Shown: positions 55,399 through 64,000 of the stretch, one piece after another
Layout: each line of letters begins with the position of its first letter
Position numbering within the stretch: the first letter of the stretch is position 1
Assembly (NCBI RefSeq): GCF_030814135.1
Contig: NZ_JAUSUQ010000016.1
Span: 1-64,000, forward strand
Length of the DNA stretch: 64,000 nucleotides
Source of the DNA: Caldalkalibacillus uzonensis
GTDB lineage: Bacteria > Bacillota > Bacilli > Caldalkalibacillales > Caldalkalibacillaceae
Direction: 5' to 3'
Program-made: the position numbers and the translations under genes
Notes under the pieces: generated by a model
Databases searched by the model: none
What the model was told of the DNA's origin: nothing
What the model saw: only the letters and a program-made list of their open reading frames with translations

Positions 55399-56136
55399 AT
55401 GAGCGAAGGAACATTAAAACAAATCTTGTTAATCACGGATGGTTGTTCAAATGAAGGTAAAGACCCTGTGGCCGTGGCCGCCATGGCCAGGGAACAGCAG
55501 ATAACAGTGAATGTGATTGGCATTCTTGATGACGGGCAATTGGGTGAGCAGGGCATTAGGGAGGTACAGGAGATTGCCGCAGCAGCTGGAGGCATCCATC
55601 AGGTAGTATACAGCCGCGAGCTGCCTAAAACGGTGCAGATGGTGACCCGTCAGGCGATGACACAAACAATCCAGCAGGTTGTTAATAAGGAATTGCAACA
55701 GATTTTGGGACGGGAACAAAGTGTGGAAGCCCTCCCGCCAGATAAGAGAGGACAAGTGGTGGAAGTAGTGGAACATCTGGGTGAAACGCTGGCTTTGGAT
55801 GTGCTTATATTAGTCGATACCAGCGCTTCCATGAAAAACAAAATCCCAGCTGTTAAACAAGCGTTGCGGGATTTGAAACTATCATTGCAATCCAGGACAG
55901 GAGAAAACCGTTTTTCGTTGTGGACCTACCCCTATGCCGGTGGTTACGCCTATAAACATATGGACTTTTCCACTGAACTGGACGCTTTGGACAGGGCTTT
56001 TGGCCAATTGACAGCCCAAGGAACCACGCCGACCGGGCCGGCTTTGGAGGAAGTGCTGTACTATTTTACTGGCCTCACCTTGTCCAAGAGGCGGGATGAT
56101 GATGATGAAGGGATGTTACGCCGCTATGTTTTCTGA
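55399..56136 (+). CDS. yabS: von Willebrand factor A domain protein YabS
   Basis: A 245-residue protein with a VWA-like fold. The MIDAS motif DTSAS is at about residue 137 (LILVDTSASMK) and the TPTGPALE loop is further on. The N-terminal KQILLITDGCSNEGKDPVAVA is a second VWA-like half with a D-x-x-SN pattern. It has no signal peptide. It belongs with yabT and spoIIE in the sporulation region. Function is not known. A long in-frame extension exists upstream but AAAGGAGGGG marks this ATG. The ribosome site lies in a hairpin. Confidence 0.9.
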   Translation: MSEGTLKQILLITDGCSNEGKDPVAVAAMAREQQITVNVIGILDDGQLGEQGIREVQEIAAAAGGIHQVVYSRELPKTVQMVTRQAMTQTIQQVVNKELQQILGREQSVEALPPDKRGQVVEVVEHLGETLALDVLILVDTSASMKNKIPAVKQALRDLKLSLQSRTGENRFSLWTYPYAGGYAYKHMDFSTELDALDRAFGQLTAQGTTPTGPALEEVLYYFTGLTLSKRRDDDDEGMLRRYVF

Positions 56137-57103
56137 TCCTGAGCGGATTGCAGGGAAGTGGAATGGGCGGGTGTATAGGGTAAAAAAGGAATTGGGCAGG
56201 GGCGCCAACGGTGTTGTTTATTTGGTGAATCACCAGGGGCAATCCTTGGCATTGAAAGTGGGCCGTGACACGTTTTCTCTTACATCAGAAGTGAATGTTT
56301 TGAAGCATTTTCAAAAAGCCCAAGGACAAGTCCTTGGGCCTTCCCTTTATGATGTGGACGACTGGGCCAGCAGGGAAGGGCTCCGGCCGTTCTATGTGAT
56401 GAATGTGATTGAAGGGGATCCTCTGCTTTGTTTTATTAAAGACCGGGGAGAGGAATGGTTGCCAGTTTTGGTTGTACAGCTCTTGGGGTTTCTGGATCAG
56501 TTACATCAACAAGGGTGGGTGTTCGGAGACTTGAAACCGGAACATTTGTTGGTCACAGGACATCCACCCCGTTTGGCTTGGTTTGATGCCGGCGGTGTCA
56601 CCCGTATCGGACGGGCCATAAAGGAGTATACGGAATTGTATGACCGCGGATCGTGGGGCATGGGTGACCGCAAAGCAGAACCGGGATACGATTTGTTTAG
56701 TGTAGCACTGATTGTGATGCACTGTGTCAGGGGCAAGCCTTTAGTTCCAGGCCCGCACCCTGTACACACCCTGGAGCAAGCTTTACAAGAGACAGAGCAT
56801 CTGCTTCCTTATCAGGGGATTGTCCGGCGGGCATTGTCAGGTCGGTACAGCTCAGCCAGAGAGATGAGGCAGGATTGGCTGATGGCCTGGCGGAAACTGC
56901 ACCAGGGGCGACTAAAGACTAAACAAAAGGGCAGAGCGGGGCGCAAGAGGAGCACCCTGGCTGGGGCCAGTTCAGCAGTGAAGCAGCAGAGAGGTAAAAA
57001 ACGTTCATTTCTGAAACGATTGGGCAAAGTGATCTCTTTTCTGTGTGTCTCATCTTTTCTGATCTTTTTGTTTGCTCTATACTTATTCTATCAGGCGTTA
57101 TAG
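56126..57103 (+). CDS. yabT: Membrane-anchored Ser/Thr protein kinase YabT
   Basis: Hanks-type kinase made in sporulating cells, in B. subtilis located at the septum and activated by DNA. It has a glycine loop LGRGANGVVYLV, the ATP lysine in LALKVGRD, the catalytic loop FGDLKPEH and an altered DFG (FDAGG). A basic segment at about 265-300 (KTKQKGRAGRKRS) may bind DNA, followed by a C-terminal transmembrane helix. GAAGGG is 13 nt before the ATG. Its start overlaps the end of yabS. An earlier ATG run within yabS is possible. Confidence 0.92.
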   Translation: MFSDPERIAGKWNGRVYRVKKELGRGANGVVYLVNHQGQSLALKVGRDTFSLTSEVNVLKHFQKAQGQVLGPSLYDVDDWASREGLRPFYVMNVIEGDPLLCFIKDRGEEWLPVLVVQLLGFLDQLHQQGWVFGDLKPEHLLVTGHPPRLAWFDAGGVTRIGRAIKEYTELYDRGSWGMGDRKAEPGYDLFSVALIVMHCVRGKPLVPGPHPVHTLEQALQETEHLLPYQGIVRRALSGRYSSAREMRQDWLMAWRKLHQGRLKTKQKGRAGRKRSTLAGASSAVKQQRGKKRSFLKRLGKVISFLCVSSFLIFLFALYLFYQAL

Positions 57104-57126
57104 AAATCGAGGATATGTGAGGTACA

Positions 57127-58599
57127 ATGGAGTTAAAGCAGATCGACCAGAGGGTATTGACAACAATTAAGGAATATCAACTATTAGTGCAGGGCGATCG
57201 GATCTTGGTTGCTGTCTCCGGAGGTCCTGATTCTATGATGCTGCTGCACTGGTTATGGCGCTTTAAGACAAAGTGGGGTCTTGAATTGATCGCGGTCCAC
57301 CTCAACCATCAGCTCCGCGGCAGAGATGCTGACCTCGATCAAGCCTATGTGGAAAAGATGTGTGCCACATGGGGCATTCCTTGTGTCGCTGAAAAGCGGG
57401 ATGTAGCCCGTTACGCCCAGGAAAACAGCCTGAGCAAGCAGGTTGCCGCCCGGGAATGCCGCTACGCTCTATTTGAGCAAGTGGCCCGTTTACAGAAGTG
57501 TAACAAGGTGGCTGTTGCCCACCATGCTGATGATCAAGTTGAAACGGTGCTGATGCGCCTCATCCGGGGAACAGGACCCGCTGGTCTGTCCGGTATGCGC
57601 CCCAAACGTGCTCTGGCAGAGTTTCATTCCCTGACCGGATGTGAGCTGATTCGGCCCTTACTCGCTTTGTCCAAGAGGGAGATTGAGCGCTACTGCCAGG
57701 TATTTGAACTAAACCCCCGTTTGGATCACACCAATCTGACAGATGATGATACGCGTAACTGGATCCGCCATCATCTTGTCCCCAAAATGAAAGAGTTGAA
57801 TCCCAATCTGTCCTGTGTAATCCAAGATATGAGCCACCTTGTCGCTGAGGATGATGACTATTTGACCGAGCTGGCCAAGCAGAAAGTGGATCACATTATC
57901 GACCAGGGTGAGGACCAACACATTCGTCTCAAGCTGCCTGAGCTGCGCCAGTTACCTCTTCCTTTACAAAGGCGAGTGATTTTACTACTATTAAATTATC
58001 TGTCTGGTGATCATCACTGGAAAAAAGTTCATATTGACAGTATTTTGAAGTTGGCCAAGAGAGAAGCGGGGCATCAAAAGCTGTATCTTCCTGAGGGTAT
58101 TAATGTGGAGCGTCATTATGATTTGCTGCTGGTCCACAAGCGTGGGCCCACTCATACTGATCCCCGGTTTCAGTTTTGTTATGAGATATCTGCTCCAGGT
58201 ACATATCAATGGGCTGAGCTGCCTTTCAGTTTGATAATCGAAAAGCGGCCTCGAAATTTGCACCGGCCTGTGGACAGGGGTAAGCAGGAAAACGCTCAAG
58301 GTGACATCTATCAGGCCGATTTTGATGCAGCAGATCTGCACTTTCCTCTGCTCATACGCAATCGCAGGGCCGGTGATAAGATGCAGCCGTTGGGGATGAA
58401 GGGTCACAAAAAGGTGAAAGATATTTTTATTGACAGCAAAATACCCCGATACCAACGTGAGCTATGGCCGATTATTCTTGATCAGCAGGGTGTGCTCTGG
58501 ATTCCCGGGCTTAAGCGGTCAGACAGGGCCAAAGTAACTGAACAGACACAGGAGTTATATGTGCTGACGATGAAAATGAGGGAGGGTTTTTGGTGTTAG
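57127..58599 (+). CDS. tilS: tRNA(Ile)-lysidine synthetase
   Basis: Converts C34 of tRNA-Ile2 (CAU) to lysidine so that it reads AUA. The PP-loop SGGPDS is at residues 31-36. [19 protein letters not shown] and [20 protein letters not shown] follow. A C-terminal TilS domain holds [21 protein letters not shown]. It has 490 residues, slightly longer than the usual 460-470. TGAGGT precedes the ATG. Its stop overlaps the hpt start. Confidence 0.97.
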   Translation: MELKQIDQRVLTTIKEYQLLVQGDRILVAVSGGPDSMMLLHWLWRFKTKWGLELIAVHLNHQLRGRDADLDQAYVEKMCATWGIPCVAEKRDVARYAQENSLSKQVAARECRYALFEQVARLQKCNKVAVAHHADDQVETVLMRLIRGTGPAGLSGMRPKRALAEFHSLTGCELIRPLLALSKREIERYCQVFELNPRLDHTNLTDDDTRNWIRHHLVPKMKELNPNLSCVIQDMSHLVAEDDDYLTELAKQKVDHIIDQGEDQHIRLKLPELRQLPLPLQRRVILLLLNYLSGDHHWKKVHIDSILKLAKREAGHQKLYLPEGINVERHYDLLLVHKRGPTHTDPRFQFCYEISAPGTYQWAELPFSLIIEKRPRNLHRPVDRGKQENAQGDIYQADFDAADLHFPLLIRNRRAGDKMQPLGMKGHKKVKDIFIDSKIPRYQRELWPIILDQQGVLWIPGLKRSDRAKVTEQTQELYVLTMKMREGFWC

Positions 58600-59135
58600 A
58601 GGATATTAAAGAAGTACTGATCACGGAAGAGCAAATCGCCCACAAAGTAAAGGAACTGGGGAGCAAGCTGGCGGAGGAATACCGGGATAAAAATCCGCTG
58701 GTCATCTGTGTATTAAAGGGCGCCGCACCGTTTATGACCGATCTTGTCAAACATATGAACATCCATTTGGAAATGGACTTTATGGATGTGTCAAGTTACG
58801 GCAACCGGACTGAATCATCGGGGGAGGTTAAAATCATCAAGGATTTAAATACCACTGTGCAGGGGCGGCATGTACTGATAGTGGAAGATATCATTGACAG
58901 CGGATTGACCTTAAAATATCTGGTTGACCTGTTGCGTCATCGCAAAGCCGAATCGGTTAAAATTGTCACTTTGCTGGATAAGCCTCACCGGCGCAAAGTG
59001 GACTTGAAACCCGACCTGACCGGTTTTGAAGTGCCAGATGAGTTTGTAGTGGGCTATGGTCTGGACTACGCCGAGAGATATCGTAATCTACCCTTTATCG
59101 GGGTATTGAAACCAGAGGTGTACACCGCCGAATAA
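58593..59135 (+). CDS. hpt: Hypoxanthine-guanine phosphoribosyltransferase
   Basis: Salvages hypoxanthine and guanine to IMP and GMP. It has the PRPP motif [14 protein letters not shown] and the flexible loop [15 protein letters not shown]. The C-terminal ligands [20 protein letters not shown] are also present. It has 180 residues. The GTG with GGAGGG 6 nt upstream is chosen over a TTG one codon earlier. It overlaps tilS by 7 nt, and tilS and hpt are a known coupled pair whose products can interact in Bacilli. Confidence 0.97.
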   Translation: MLEDIKEVLITEEQIAHKVKELGSKLAEEYRDKNPLVICVLKGAAPFMTDLVKHMNIHLEMDFMDVSSYGNRTESSGEVKIIKDLNTTVQGRHVLIVEDIIDSGLTLKYLVDLLRHRKAESVKIVTLLDKPHRRKVDLKPDLTGFEVPDEFVVGYGLDYAERYRNLPFIGVLKPEVYTAE

Positions 59136-59138
59136 ACC

Positions 59139-59175
59139 TTGAGGGGCATGAATATCATATGGTACAATATGATAT
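59139..59175 (+). promoter_or_regulatory. ftsH promoter with palindromic operator
   Basis: TTGAGG-N18-TACAAT (59139-59168). The -10 lies inside a 24-bp palindrome with perfect 9-bp arms ATATCATAT / ATATGATAT (59152-59160 and 59167-59175) and centre GGTACA. This layout is typical of a repressor operator. Confidence 0.55.
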
Positions 59176-59222
59176 GGTTTGTTTAGCGAGGCTGTTGTTG
59201 TACCCGCGAGAGGAGGTAAGGA

Positions 59223-61247
59223 ATGAGTCGTTTTTTCCGGAATACCGCTTTTTACTTGCTTATTTTTCTCGTTGTTGTCGGCTTATTCAGTTTTTTGAGC
59301 GATAACCGGGAAGAAGCGCAAGAAATTAATTATCATCAGTTTATCCAATATTTGGAGGATGGGCGCGTCGACAAGCTGCATGTTCAAGCCGATCGCGGTG
59401 TGTGGTACATCGAAGGGGAATATGAGAGCGCAGTCGGGGATACAACCCGTTTTTATACATACGCTCCAATGAACTTTAACGAAGTCATTGAACGGATTAA
59501 CCAAGCGGGTGTCAACTTAACTTATGAACCTGCCCCTGGTGACCCGATCTGGTTAACTTTTTTTACTACATTAATCCCGTTCCTGTTAATATTCATTTTG
59601 TTTTTCTTCCTGATGAGCCAGGCCCAGGGTGGCGGCAATAAAGTGATGAACTTTGGCAAGAGCAAAGCCAAGCTGATTCAGGAAGATAAGAAGAAAGTCA
59701 CTTTCAAAGATGTGGCTGGTGCAGATGAAGAAAAACAAGAACTGGAAGAAATTGTACAATTCCTGAAGGATCCTCGCAAATTTTCCCAGCTTGGGGCTCG
59801 CATTCCTAAAGGTGTGTTACTGGTTGGCCCCCCGGGGACCGGTAAAACCTTGCTCGGGCGAGCAGTGGCGGGAGAAGCGGGTGTTCCCTTTTTCAGTATT
59901 TCAGGCTCTGATTTCGTGGAGATGTTTGTTGGTGTAGGGGCCTCCCGGGTGCGTGATTTGTTTGAAAACGCCAAGAAAAATGCGCCGTGTATCATTTTTA
60001 TTGATGAGATTGATGCGGTCGGCCGCCAGCGCGGGGCTGGTTTGGGCGGCGGTCATGACGAGCGGGAGCAGACGCTAAACCAGTTACTGGTTGAAATGGA
60101 CGGTTTTGAAGCCAATGAAGGGATTATTATTATGGCAGCGACTAACCGTCCTGACGTGTTAGACCCTGCTCTCTTGCGCCCAGGCCGATTTGACCGGCAA
60201 ATTACGGTGGATCGTCCGGACATTAGAGGGCGCGTGGAAGTGCTCAAAGTCCACGCTCGCAACAAGCCTCTGGCTACAGATGTTGATCTTGAGGTGATCG
60301 CTAAGCGCACACCCGGCTTTGCGGGAGCTGATTTGGAAAACTTGCTCAATGAAGCGGCCCTTTTGGCTGCTCGCCGCAATAAAAAGGAGATCAGTATGAC
60401 TGAGGTGGATGATGCCATTGACCGGGTCATTGCTGGGACTGAGAAGCGCAGCCGCCGGGTCTCCGAAAAGGAACGGAAAATTGTGGCCTATCACGAGTCA
60501 GGGCACACCATTGCTGGTTACTTCTTGCCCAATGCGGATCTGGTGCACAAAGTGACGATTGTTCCCCGTGGGCAGGCTGGCGGCTATATGGTGCCGATTC
60601 CCAAAGAAGAACGCTTTATTTATACCGAACCTGAATTAAAAGACCGGATTGCCGGTTTGCTGGGCGGACGTGTCGCTGAAGAGATTGTTTTTGGCGAAGT
60701 GAGCGTAGGCGCCACTGACGACTTCCGCAAAGCAACAGGGCTCGCCCGGCGGATGGTGACCGAGTTCGGTATGAGTAAATTGGGGCCACTGCAATTTGGC
60801 GAGTCCCAGGGCCAGGTGTTCCTGGGCAGAGATATCGGCCATGAGCGCAATTATTCCGAACAAATTGCCTATGAAATTGATCAGGAAGTACGCCGCATTA
60901 TTAATGAACAATACGAACGATGCAAAGAATTGTTGATTAAGTACCGCGACAAGCTGGAACAGGTTGCCCAAACCTTACTTGAAGTTGAAACATTGACTGC
61001 TGATCAAATCAAAGAAGTGATTGAAACGGGTAAGCTGTCCAGCAAGCCGTTCGTAGATAAAGAGAAACAATCCCAAGAGAGCAGGCAACCGGAAACAGAC
61101 CACAATGGAGGGGCAACTGAGGCGAAAGAGGATGTTAAAGTCCACATTCACTCCAAAAAAGAGGAAGCGTACCGCCCCCAAGACAAACAAGAAACGGTGC
61201 AGCCTGATGAACCGGAGCACAAGGATCAACCCAAAAAAGAGGAATAA
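59223..61247 (+). CDS. ftsH: ATP-dependent zinc metalloprotease FtsH
   Basis: Hexameric membrane AAA+ protease for quality control of membrane and regulatory proteins. Two transmembrane helices (residues about 5-25 and 110-132) flank the external domain. The AAA module has Walker A GPPGTGKT (202-209), [11 protein letters not shown] and the SRH region [20 protein letters not shown]. The zinc site is HESGH (424-428), followed by the third ligand region [11 protein letters not shown]. The C-terminal tail is long and charged. The length is 674 residues. GGAGGTAAGGA precedes the ATG. Confidence 0.98.
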   Translation: MSRFFRNTAFYLLIFLVVVGLFSFLSDNREEAQEINYHQFIQYLEDGRVDKLHVQADRGVWYIEGEYESAVGDTTRFYTYAPMNFNEVIERINQAGVNLTYEPAPGDPIWLTFFTTLIPFLLIFILFFFLMSQAQGGGNKVMNFGKSKAKLIQEDKKKVTFKDVAGADEEKQELEEIVQFLKDPRKFSQLGARIPKGVLLVGPPGTGKTLLGRAVAGEAGVPFFSISGSDFVEMFVGVGASRVRDLFENAKKNAPCIIFIDEIDAVGRQRGAGLGGGHDEREQTLNQLLVEMDGFEANEGIIIMAATNRPDVLDPALLRPGRFDRQITVDRPDIRGRVEVLKVHARNKPLATDVDLEVIAKRTPGFAGADLENLLNEAALLAARRNKKEISMTEVDDAIDRVIAGTEKRSRRVSEKERKIVAYHESGHTIAGYFLPNADLVHKVTIVPRGQAGGYMVPIPKEERFIYTEPELKDRIAGLLGGRVAEEIVFGEVSVGATDDFRKATGLARRMVTEFGMSKLGPLQFGESQGQVFLGRDIGHERNYSEQIAYEIDQEVRRIINEQYERCKELLIKYRDKLEQVAQTLLEVETLTADQIKEVIETGKLSSKPFVDKEKQSQESRQPETDHNGGATEAKEDVKVHIHSKKEEAYRPQDKQETVQPDEPEHKDQPKKEE

Positions 61248-61285
61248 CAAGCTGTCATATAAGCGAAGAAATGTGTACAATAAGG

Positions 61286-61312
61286 GGAGAGCGCAAACGC
61301 TCTCCTTTTTTA
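61286..61312 (+). terminator. ftsH terminator
   Basis: GGAGAGCG / CGCTCTCC with a CAAA loop and a T run. Confidence 0.92.
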
Positions 61313-61332
61313 GTGAGATAGAGGTGAGAGGT

Positions 61333-62097
61333 ATGATTTTTGTCATCGATGTTGGCAATACCAATATTGTACTGGGTGTTTATCAACAAGACCAATTGAC
61401 TCATCACTGGAGGATTAATACACACAAACAGCAAACGGAAGATGAATACGGCATGTTGGTCAAAGGATTGTTTCGCGAGGCAGGCCTTTCTCCCTTGGAT
61501 GTACGCGGCATTATCATTTCTTCCGTTGTGCCGTCGCTCATGTTTGCTTTGGAACGTATGTGTACCAAGTATTTTAAGCAAACCCCGCTGGTAGTGGGCC
61601 CAGGGTTAAAAACCGGACTGGCCATTCAGTATGAAAATCCCAAAGAGGTTGGGGCGGACAGGATTGTCAATGCAGTGGCTGCTTTGGAAGAGTATACGCC
61701 TCCCCTAATTATTATTGACTTTGGTACGGCCACCACCTTTTGTTATGTAGATGAAAAGGGACATTATTTAGGAGGGGCGATTGCACCTGGTGTGCAGATC
61801 TCAACCGAAGCGTTATATCAGTATGCCTCCAAGCTGCCCCGTATTGAACTTAAATTTCCCCGGCGGGTAATCGGCCGCAACACGGTGGAGGCCATGCAAG
61901 CCGGCATTTTGTACGGTTATGTGGGACAAGTGGACGGCATTATTGAAACGATGATGGAAGAAAAAAGCCAGCAGCCTACGATCATTGCTACTGGGGGATT
62001 AGCAGAGATTATTGCCCAAAAATCAACCTACATTCAGCACGTGGATCCTTTTCTAACCTTAAAAGGCTTGTATTTGTTGTATCAGCGCAACAGGTGA
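61333..62097 (+). CDS. coaX: Pantothenate kinase, type III
   Basis: First step of coenzyme A synthesis. The ASKHA-fold enzyme begins [18 protein letters not shown], then has [34 protein letters not shown] and [10 protein letters not shown]. The length is 254 residues, normal for type III. GAGGTGAGAGGT precedes the ATG. The frame is open far upstream but overlaps ftsH. It forms a unit with hslO, 34 nt downstream. Confidence 0.97.
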   Translation: MIFVIDVGNTNIVLGVYQQDQLTHHWRINTHKQQTEDEYGMLVKGLFREAGLSPLDVRGIIISSVVPSLMFALERMCTKYFKQTPLVVGPGLKTGLAIQYENPKEVGADRIVNAVAALEEYTPPLIIIDFGTATTFCYVDEKGHYLGGAIAPGVQISTEALYQYASKLPRIELKFPRRVIGRNTVEAMQAGILYGYVGQVDGIIETMMEEKSQQPTIIATGGLAEIIAQKSTYIQHVDPFLTLKGLYLLYQRNR

Positions 62098-62131
62098 TGA
62101 AGTGTCCGCCACAAGGAAGGAGGTGCAGAAG

Positions 62132-63037
62132 ATGAACGACCAATCTCAGGACTATCTGGTTAAGGCCCTTGTTTTGGAAGGAAAAGTGCGTGTTTATGGG
62201 GTGAAGAGCACCCGGCTGGCCGAAGAATGCCGTCGTCGGCAGGACACCTGGCCTACAGCAACAGCCGCGCTTGGACGCACCCTGTCTGTCGGGGCCATGA
62301 TGGGGGCCATGCTCAAGGGTGAAGAAAAACTGACCATCCGCGTGGCAGGTAATGGACCACTAGGACGTATTATTGTCGATGCCAACGGCAAGGGAGAGTT
62401 GCGGGGCTTTGTCTCCAATCCCCATGTTGATCTGCCTTTGAACGCTCAAGGCAAACTGGATGTAGGCGGGGCTGTTGGCTCCCAAGGCTATCTCTATGTT
62501 ACCCGGGATCTTGGTTTGAAGGAGCCTTATCAAGGTTCCAGCCCCTTGGTCAACGGAGAGATCGGAGAGGATTTTACCTATTACTTTGCCCAATCGGAAC
62601 AGACCCCTTCGGCTGTAGCGGTGGGGGTGATGGTGAATCCTGATCATTCGGTGAAAGCGAGCGGTGGCTATATCATTCAACTTTTGCCAGGTGTTGATGA
62701 TCAGTTTATCACGCAGCTGGAAAAAAGGCTGACAGAGATTCCAGCGGTCTCTCAAATGGTGAATCAGGGCTACACACCTGAGCAGATGATCGAAACTGTA
62801 TTTCCACAGGAGGAGATCAAGTGGCTGGAGCAGATGCCCATTCGTTTTGCCTGCCATTGCTCCAAGGAGCGGGTGAAAGAGGTATTGACCAGTCTGGGTA
62901 GGGGAGAGTTACAAGGAATTCTGGCTGAACAGGGCCAAGCGGAAGTGAGTTGTCACTTTTGCGGTGAGACCTACCACATCTCAAAAGCTGAGCTGAAACA
63001 ATTAATTACCCAACAGCAGGATGAGGAACAAACATAA
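62132..63037 (+). CDS. hslO: Redox-regulated chaperone Hsp33
   Basis: Holdase chaperone switched on by oxidation. The N-terminal domain shows DYLVKALVLEGKVRVYGVKST and TAALGRTLSVGAMMGAMLKG. The C-terminal zinc switch has CHCSKERV and CHFCGETY, all four cysteines present. The length is 301 residues. AAGGAGGT is 9 nt before the ATG. An upstream GTG in frame is less likely. In B. subtilis a PpiC-type gene separates hslO from cysK. Here cysK follows directly. Confidence 0.96.
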   Translation: MNDQSQDYLVKALVLEGKVRVYGVKSTRLAEECRRRQDTWPTATAALGRTLSVGAMMGAMLKGEEKLTIRVAGNGPLGRIIVDANGKGELRGFVSNPHVDLPLNAQGKLDVGGAVGSQGYLYVTRDLGLKEPYQGSSPLVNGEIGEDFTYYFAQSEQTPSAVAVGVMVNPDHSVKASGGYIIQLLPGVDDQFITQLEKRLTEIPAVSQMVNQGYTPEQMIETVFPQEEIKWLEQMPIRFACHCSKERVKEVLTSLGRGELQGILAEQGQAEVSCHFCGETYHISKAELKQLITQQQDEEQT

Positions 63038-63065
63038 TGTTTACCTAAAGTTCACATTTTTACGA

Positions 63066-63093
63066 TTGACGCGGGAGCCAACCGTGATAAAAT
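63066..63093 (+). promoter_or_regulatory. sigma-A promoter of cysK
   Basis: TTGACG-N16-TAAAAT. A palindrome CAAGT-T-ACTTG (63117-63127) lies about 15-20 nt after the likely start point, a possible repressor site. Confidence 0.65.
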
Positions 63094-63153
63094 AGGTGTA
63101 AGAAAATAAAACATATCAAGTTACTTGGTTTTAAGTATGAAGGAGGTATCACC

Positions 63154-64000
63154 ATGCGTGTGGCCAATACCATTACGGAGCTCATCGGACAAACCCCTTT
63201 GGTCAAACTGAACAAGCTTGTTGGAAGTGAAGATGCTGACGTCTATGTGAAATTGGAATGGTACAATCCGGGAAGCAGTGTGAAGGACCGGATTGCCATG
63301 GCCATGATTGAGGAGGCCGAGCGGTCAGGCCAATTGCGGCCGGGGATGACCATTCTTGAACCAACCAGTGGCAACACGGGGATTGGTTTGGCCATGGTGG
63401 CGGCAGCCAAAGGCTATAAAGCCGTTCTGGTCATGCCTGATACGATGAGTATGGAAAGACGCAATCTTCTTCGCGCCTTTGGGGCCGAACTGGTGCTCAC
63501 TCCCGGGAAGCAGGGCATGAAAGGAGCCATTCAAAAAGCAGAGGAATTATTGGCTGAGCACGACGATTATTTTATGCCCCAACAATTTACGAATCCGGCC
63601 AACCCCAAGATTCACCGGGAAACCACAGGACAGGAATTGTTGGAGCAAGTGGGTGACCAAGTTGATGCCTTTGTAGCTGGTATTGGAACCGGAGGAACGA
63701 TCACTGGTGCAGGCCAGGTCTTAAAGGAGAAATTCCCCAATCTACACATTGTTGCTGTAGAGCCGGAAGATTCGCCCGTTTTGTCTGGAGGTGAGCCCGG
63801 GCCGCACAAAATTCAAGGTATTGGCCCCGGCTTTGTGCCTGACATTCTGGACACGTCCATTTATAACGAAGTGATCACCGTCTCCAATGAGACCGCCTTT
63901 GAAACTGCCCGGCGGCTGGCCAGGGAAGAGGGGATCCTGGGCGGCATTTCCACCGGCGCCAATGTATATGCCGCTTTAGAAGTGGCCAAGCGTTTGGGCA
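63154..64000 (+). CDS. cysK: Cysteine synthase A, partial at window end
   Basis: O-acetylserine (thiol) lyase that makes cysteine with PLP. It has the PLP lysine in SSVKDRIA (Lys44), the substrate loop TSGNTG (residues 71-76) and the phosphate loop [10 protein letters not shown]. The C-terminal [12 protein letters not shown] serine region is also visible. About 282 codons are present and the stop lies outside the window, of roughly 305-310 expected. AAGGAGGTATCACC precedes the ATG. Confidence 0.96.
   Translation, partial: MRVANTITELIGQTPLVKLNKLVGSEDADVYVKLEWYNPGSSVKDRIAMAMIEEAERSGQLRPGMTILEPTSGNTGIGLAMVAAAKGYKAVLVMPDTMSMERRNLLRAFGAELVLTPGKQGMKGAIQKAEELLAEHDDYFMPQQFTNPANPKIHRETTGQELLEQVGDQVDAFVAGIGTGGTITGAGQVLKEKFPNLHIVAVEPEDSPVLSGGEPGPHKIQGIGPGFVPDILDTSIYNEVITVSNETAFETARRLAREEGILGGISTGANVYAALEVAKRLG

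Overview
The window is about 64 kb of chromosome from an endospore-forming member of the Bacillaceae. Gene content and order follow the origin-proximal arm of the Bacillus subtilis chromosome almost gene for gene, from the end of an rRNA operon to cysK. Protein sequences differ clearly from B. subtilis, and many genes use GTG or TTG starts. I infer a deep-branching, possibly thermophilic Bacillaceae lineage (Caldalkalibacillus-like), but the species cannot be proved from this sequence alone.

Layout: 0-7.6 kb holds the 3' end of a 5S rRNA gene, yaaC (minus strand), guaB, dacA, a 49-residue membrane peptide, pdxS-pdxT and serS. 7.6-13.7 kb is an oligopeptide permease operon in the order D-F-A-B-C, as in the B. 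subtilis app operon, inserted between serS and tadA. 13.7-19.5 kb holds tadA, the SRP RNA, a cyclic-di-GMP-I riboswitch in front of a PAS histidine kinase, then dnaX, ebfC, recR, yaaL and bofA. 19.5-27.7 kb holds a DUF2515 (YppC-like) gene, gin, a yaaO-type decarboxylase, tmk, darA, holB, ricT, yabA, a yabB-type methyltransferase and rsmI. abrB is on the minus strand with Spo0A boxes and diverges from a T-box-controlled metS. 30-41 kb holds tatD, rnmV, rsmA, yabG, veg, sspF, ispE, purR, ridA, spoVG, glmU, prs, ctc and pth. 41-52.6 kb holds fin, mfd, a PrsA-like lipoprotein, spoVT, yabM, yabN, hup, rqcP, yabP, yabQ, divIC and yabR. 52.6-64 kb holds spoIIE, yabS, yabT, tilS, hpt, ftsH, coaX, hslO and a cysK gene cut by the window end.

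Housekeeping genes (replication clamp loader, tRNA and rRNA modification, PLP, purine and cell-wall precursor synthesis) are interleaved with regulators and effectors of sporulation: abrB, spoVG, spoIIE, gin, fin, bofA, yabG, sspF, spoVT, yabP and yabQ. Promoters for several sigma factors can be read directly: sigma-A at veg, scr, metS and pdxS; sigma-H at spoVG; forespore-type at gin, fin and sspF; sigma-K-type at yabG; and a Spo0A-type promoter with a 21-bp spacer at spoIIE.

The most unusual element is the cyclic-di-GMP-I riboswitch with a transcription terminator upstream of a soluble PAS histidine kinase that resembles phosphorelay (sporulation) kinases. It suggests a direct c-di-GMP input into kinase abundance. 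Other points of interest are a near-perfect palindrome over the ftsH -10 region, a hairpin that buries the yabS ribosome binding site, a Fur-like box in the permease operon, a 50-bp overlap between mfd and a PrsA-like lipoprotein gene, and a sigma-H-like promoter in front of the HU gene.
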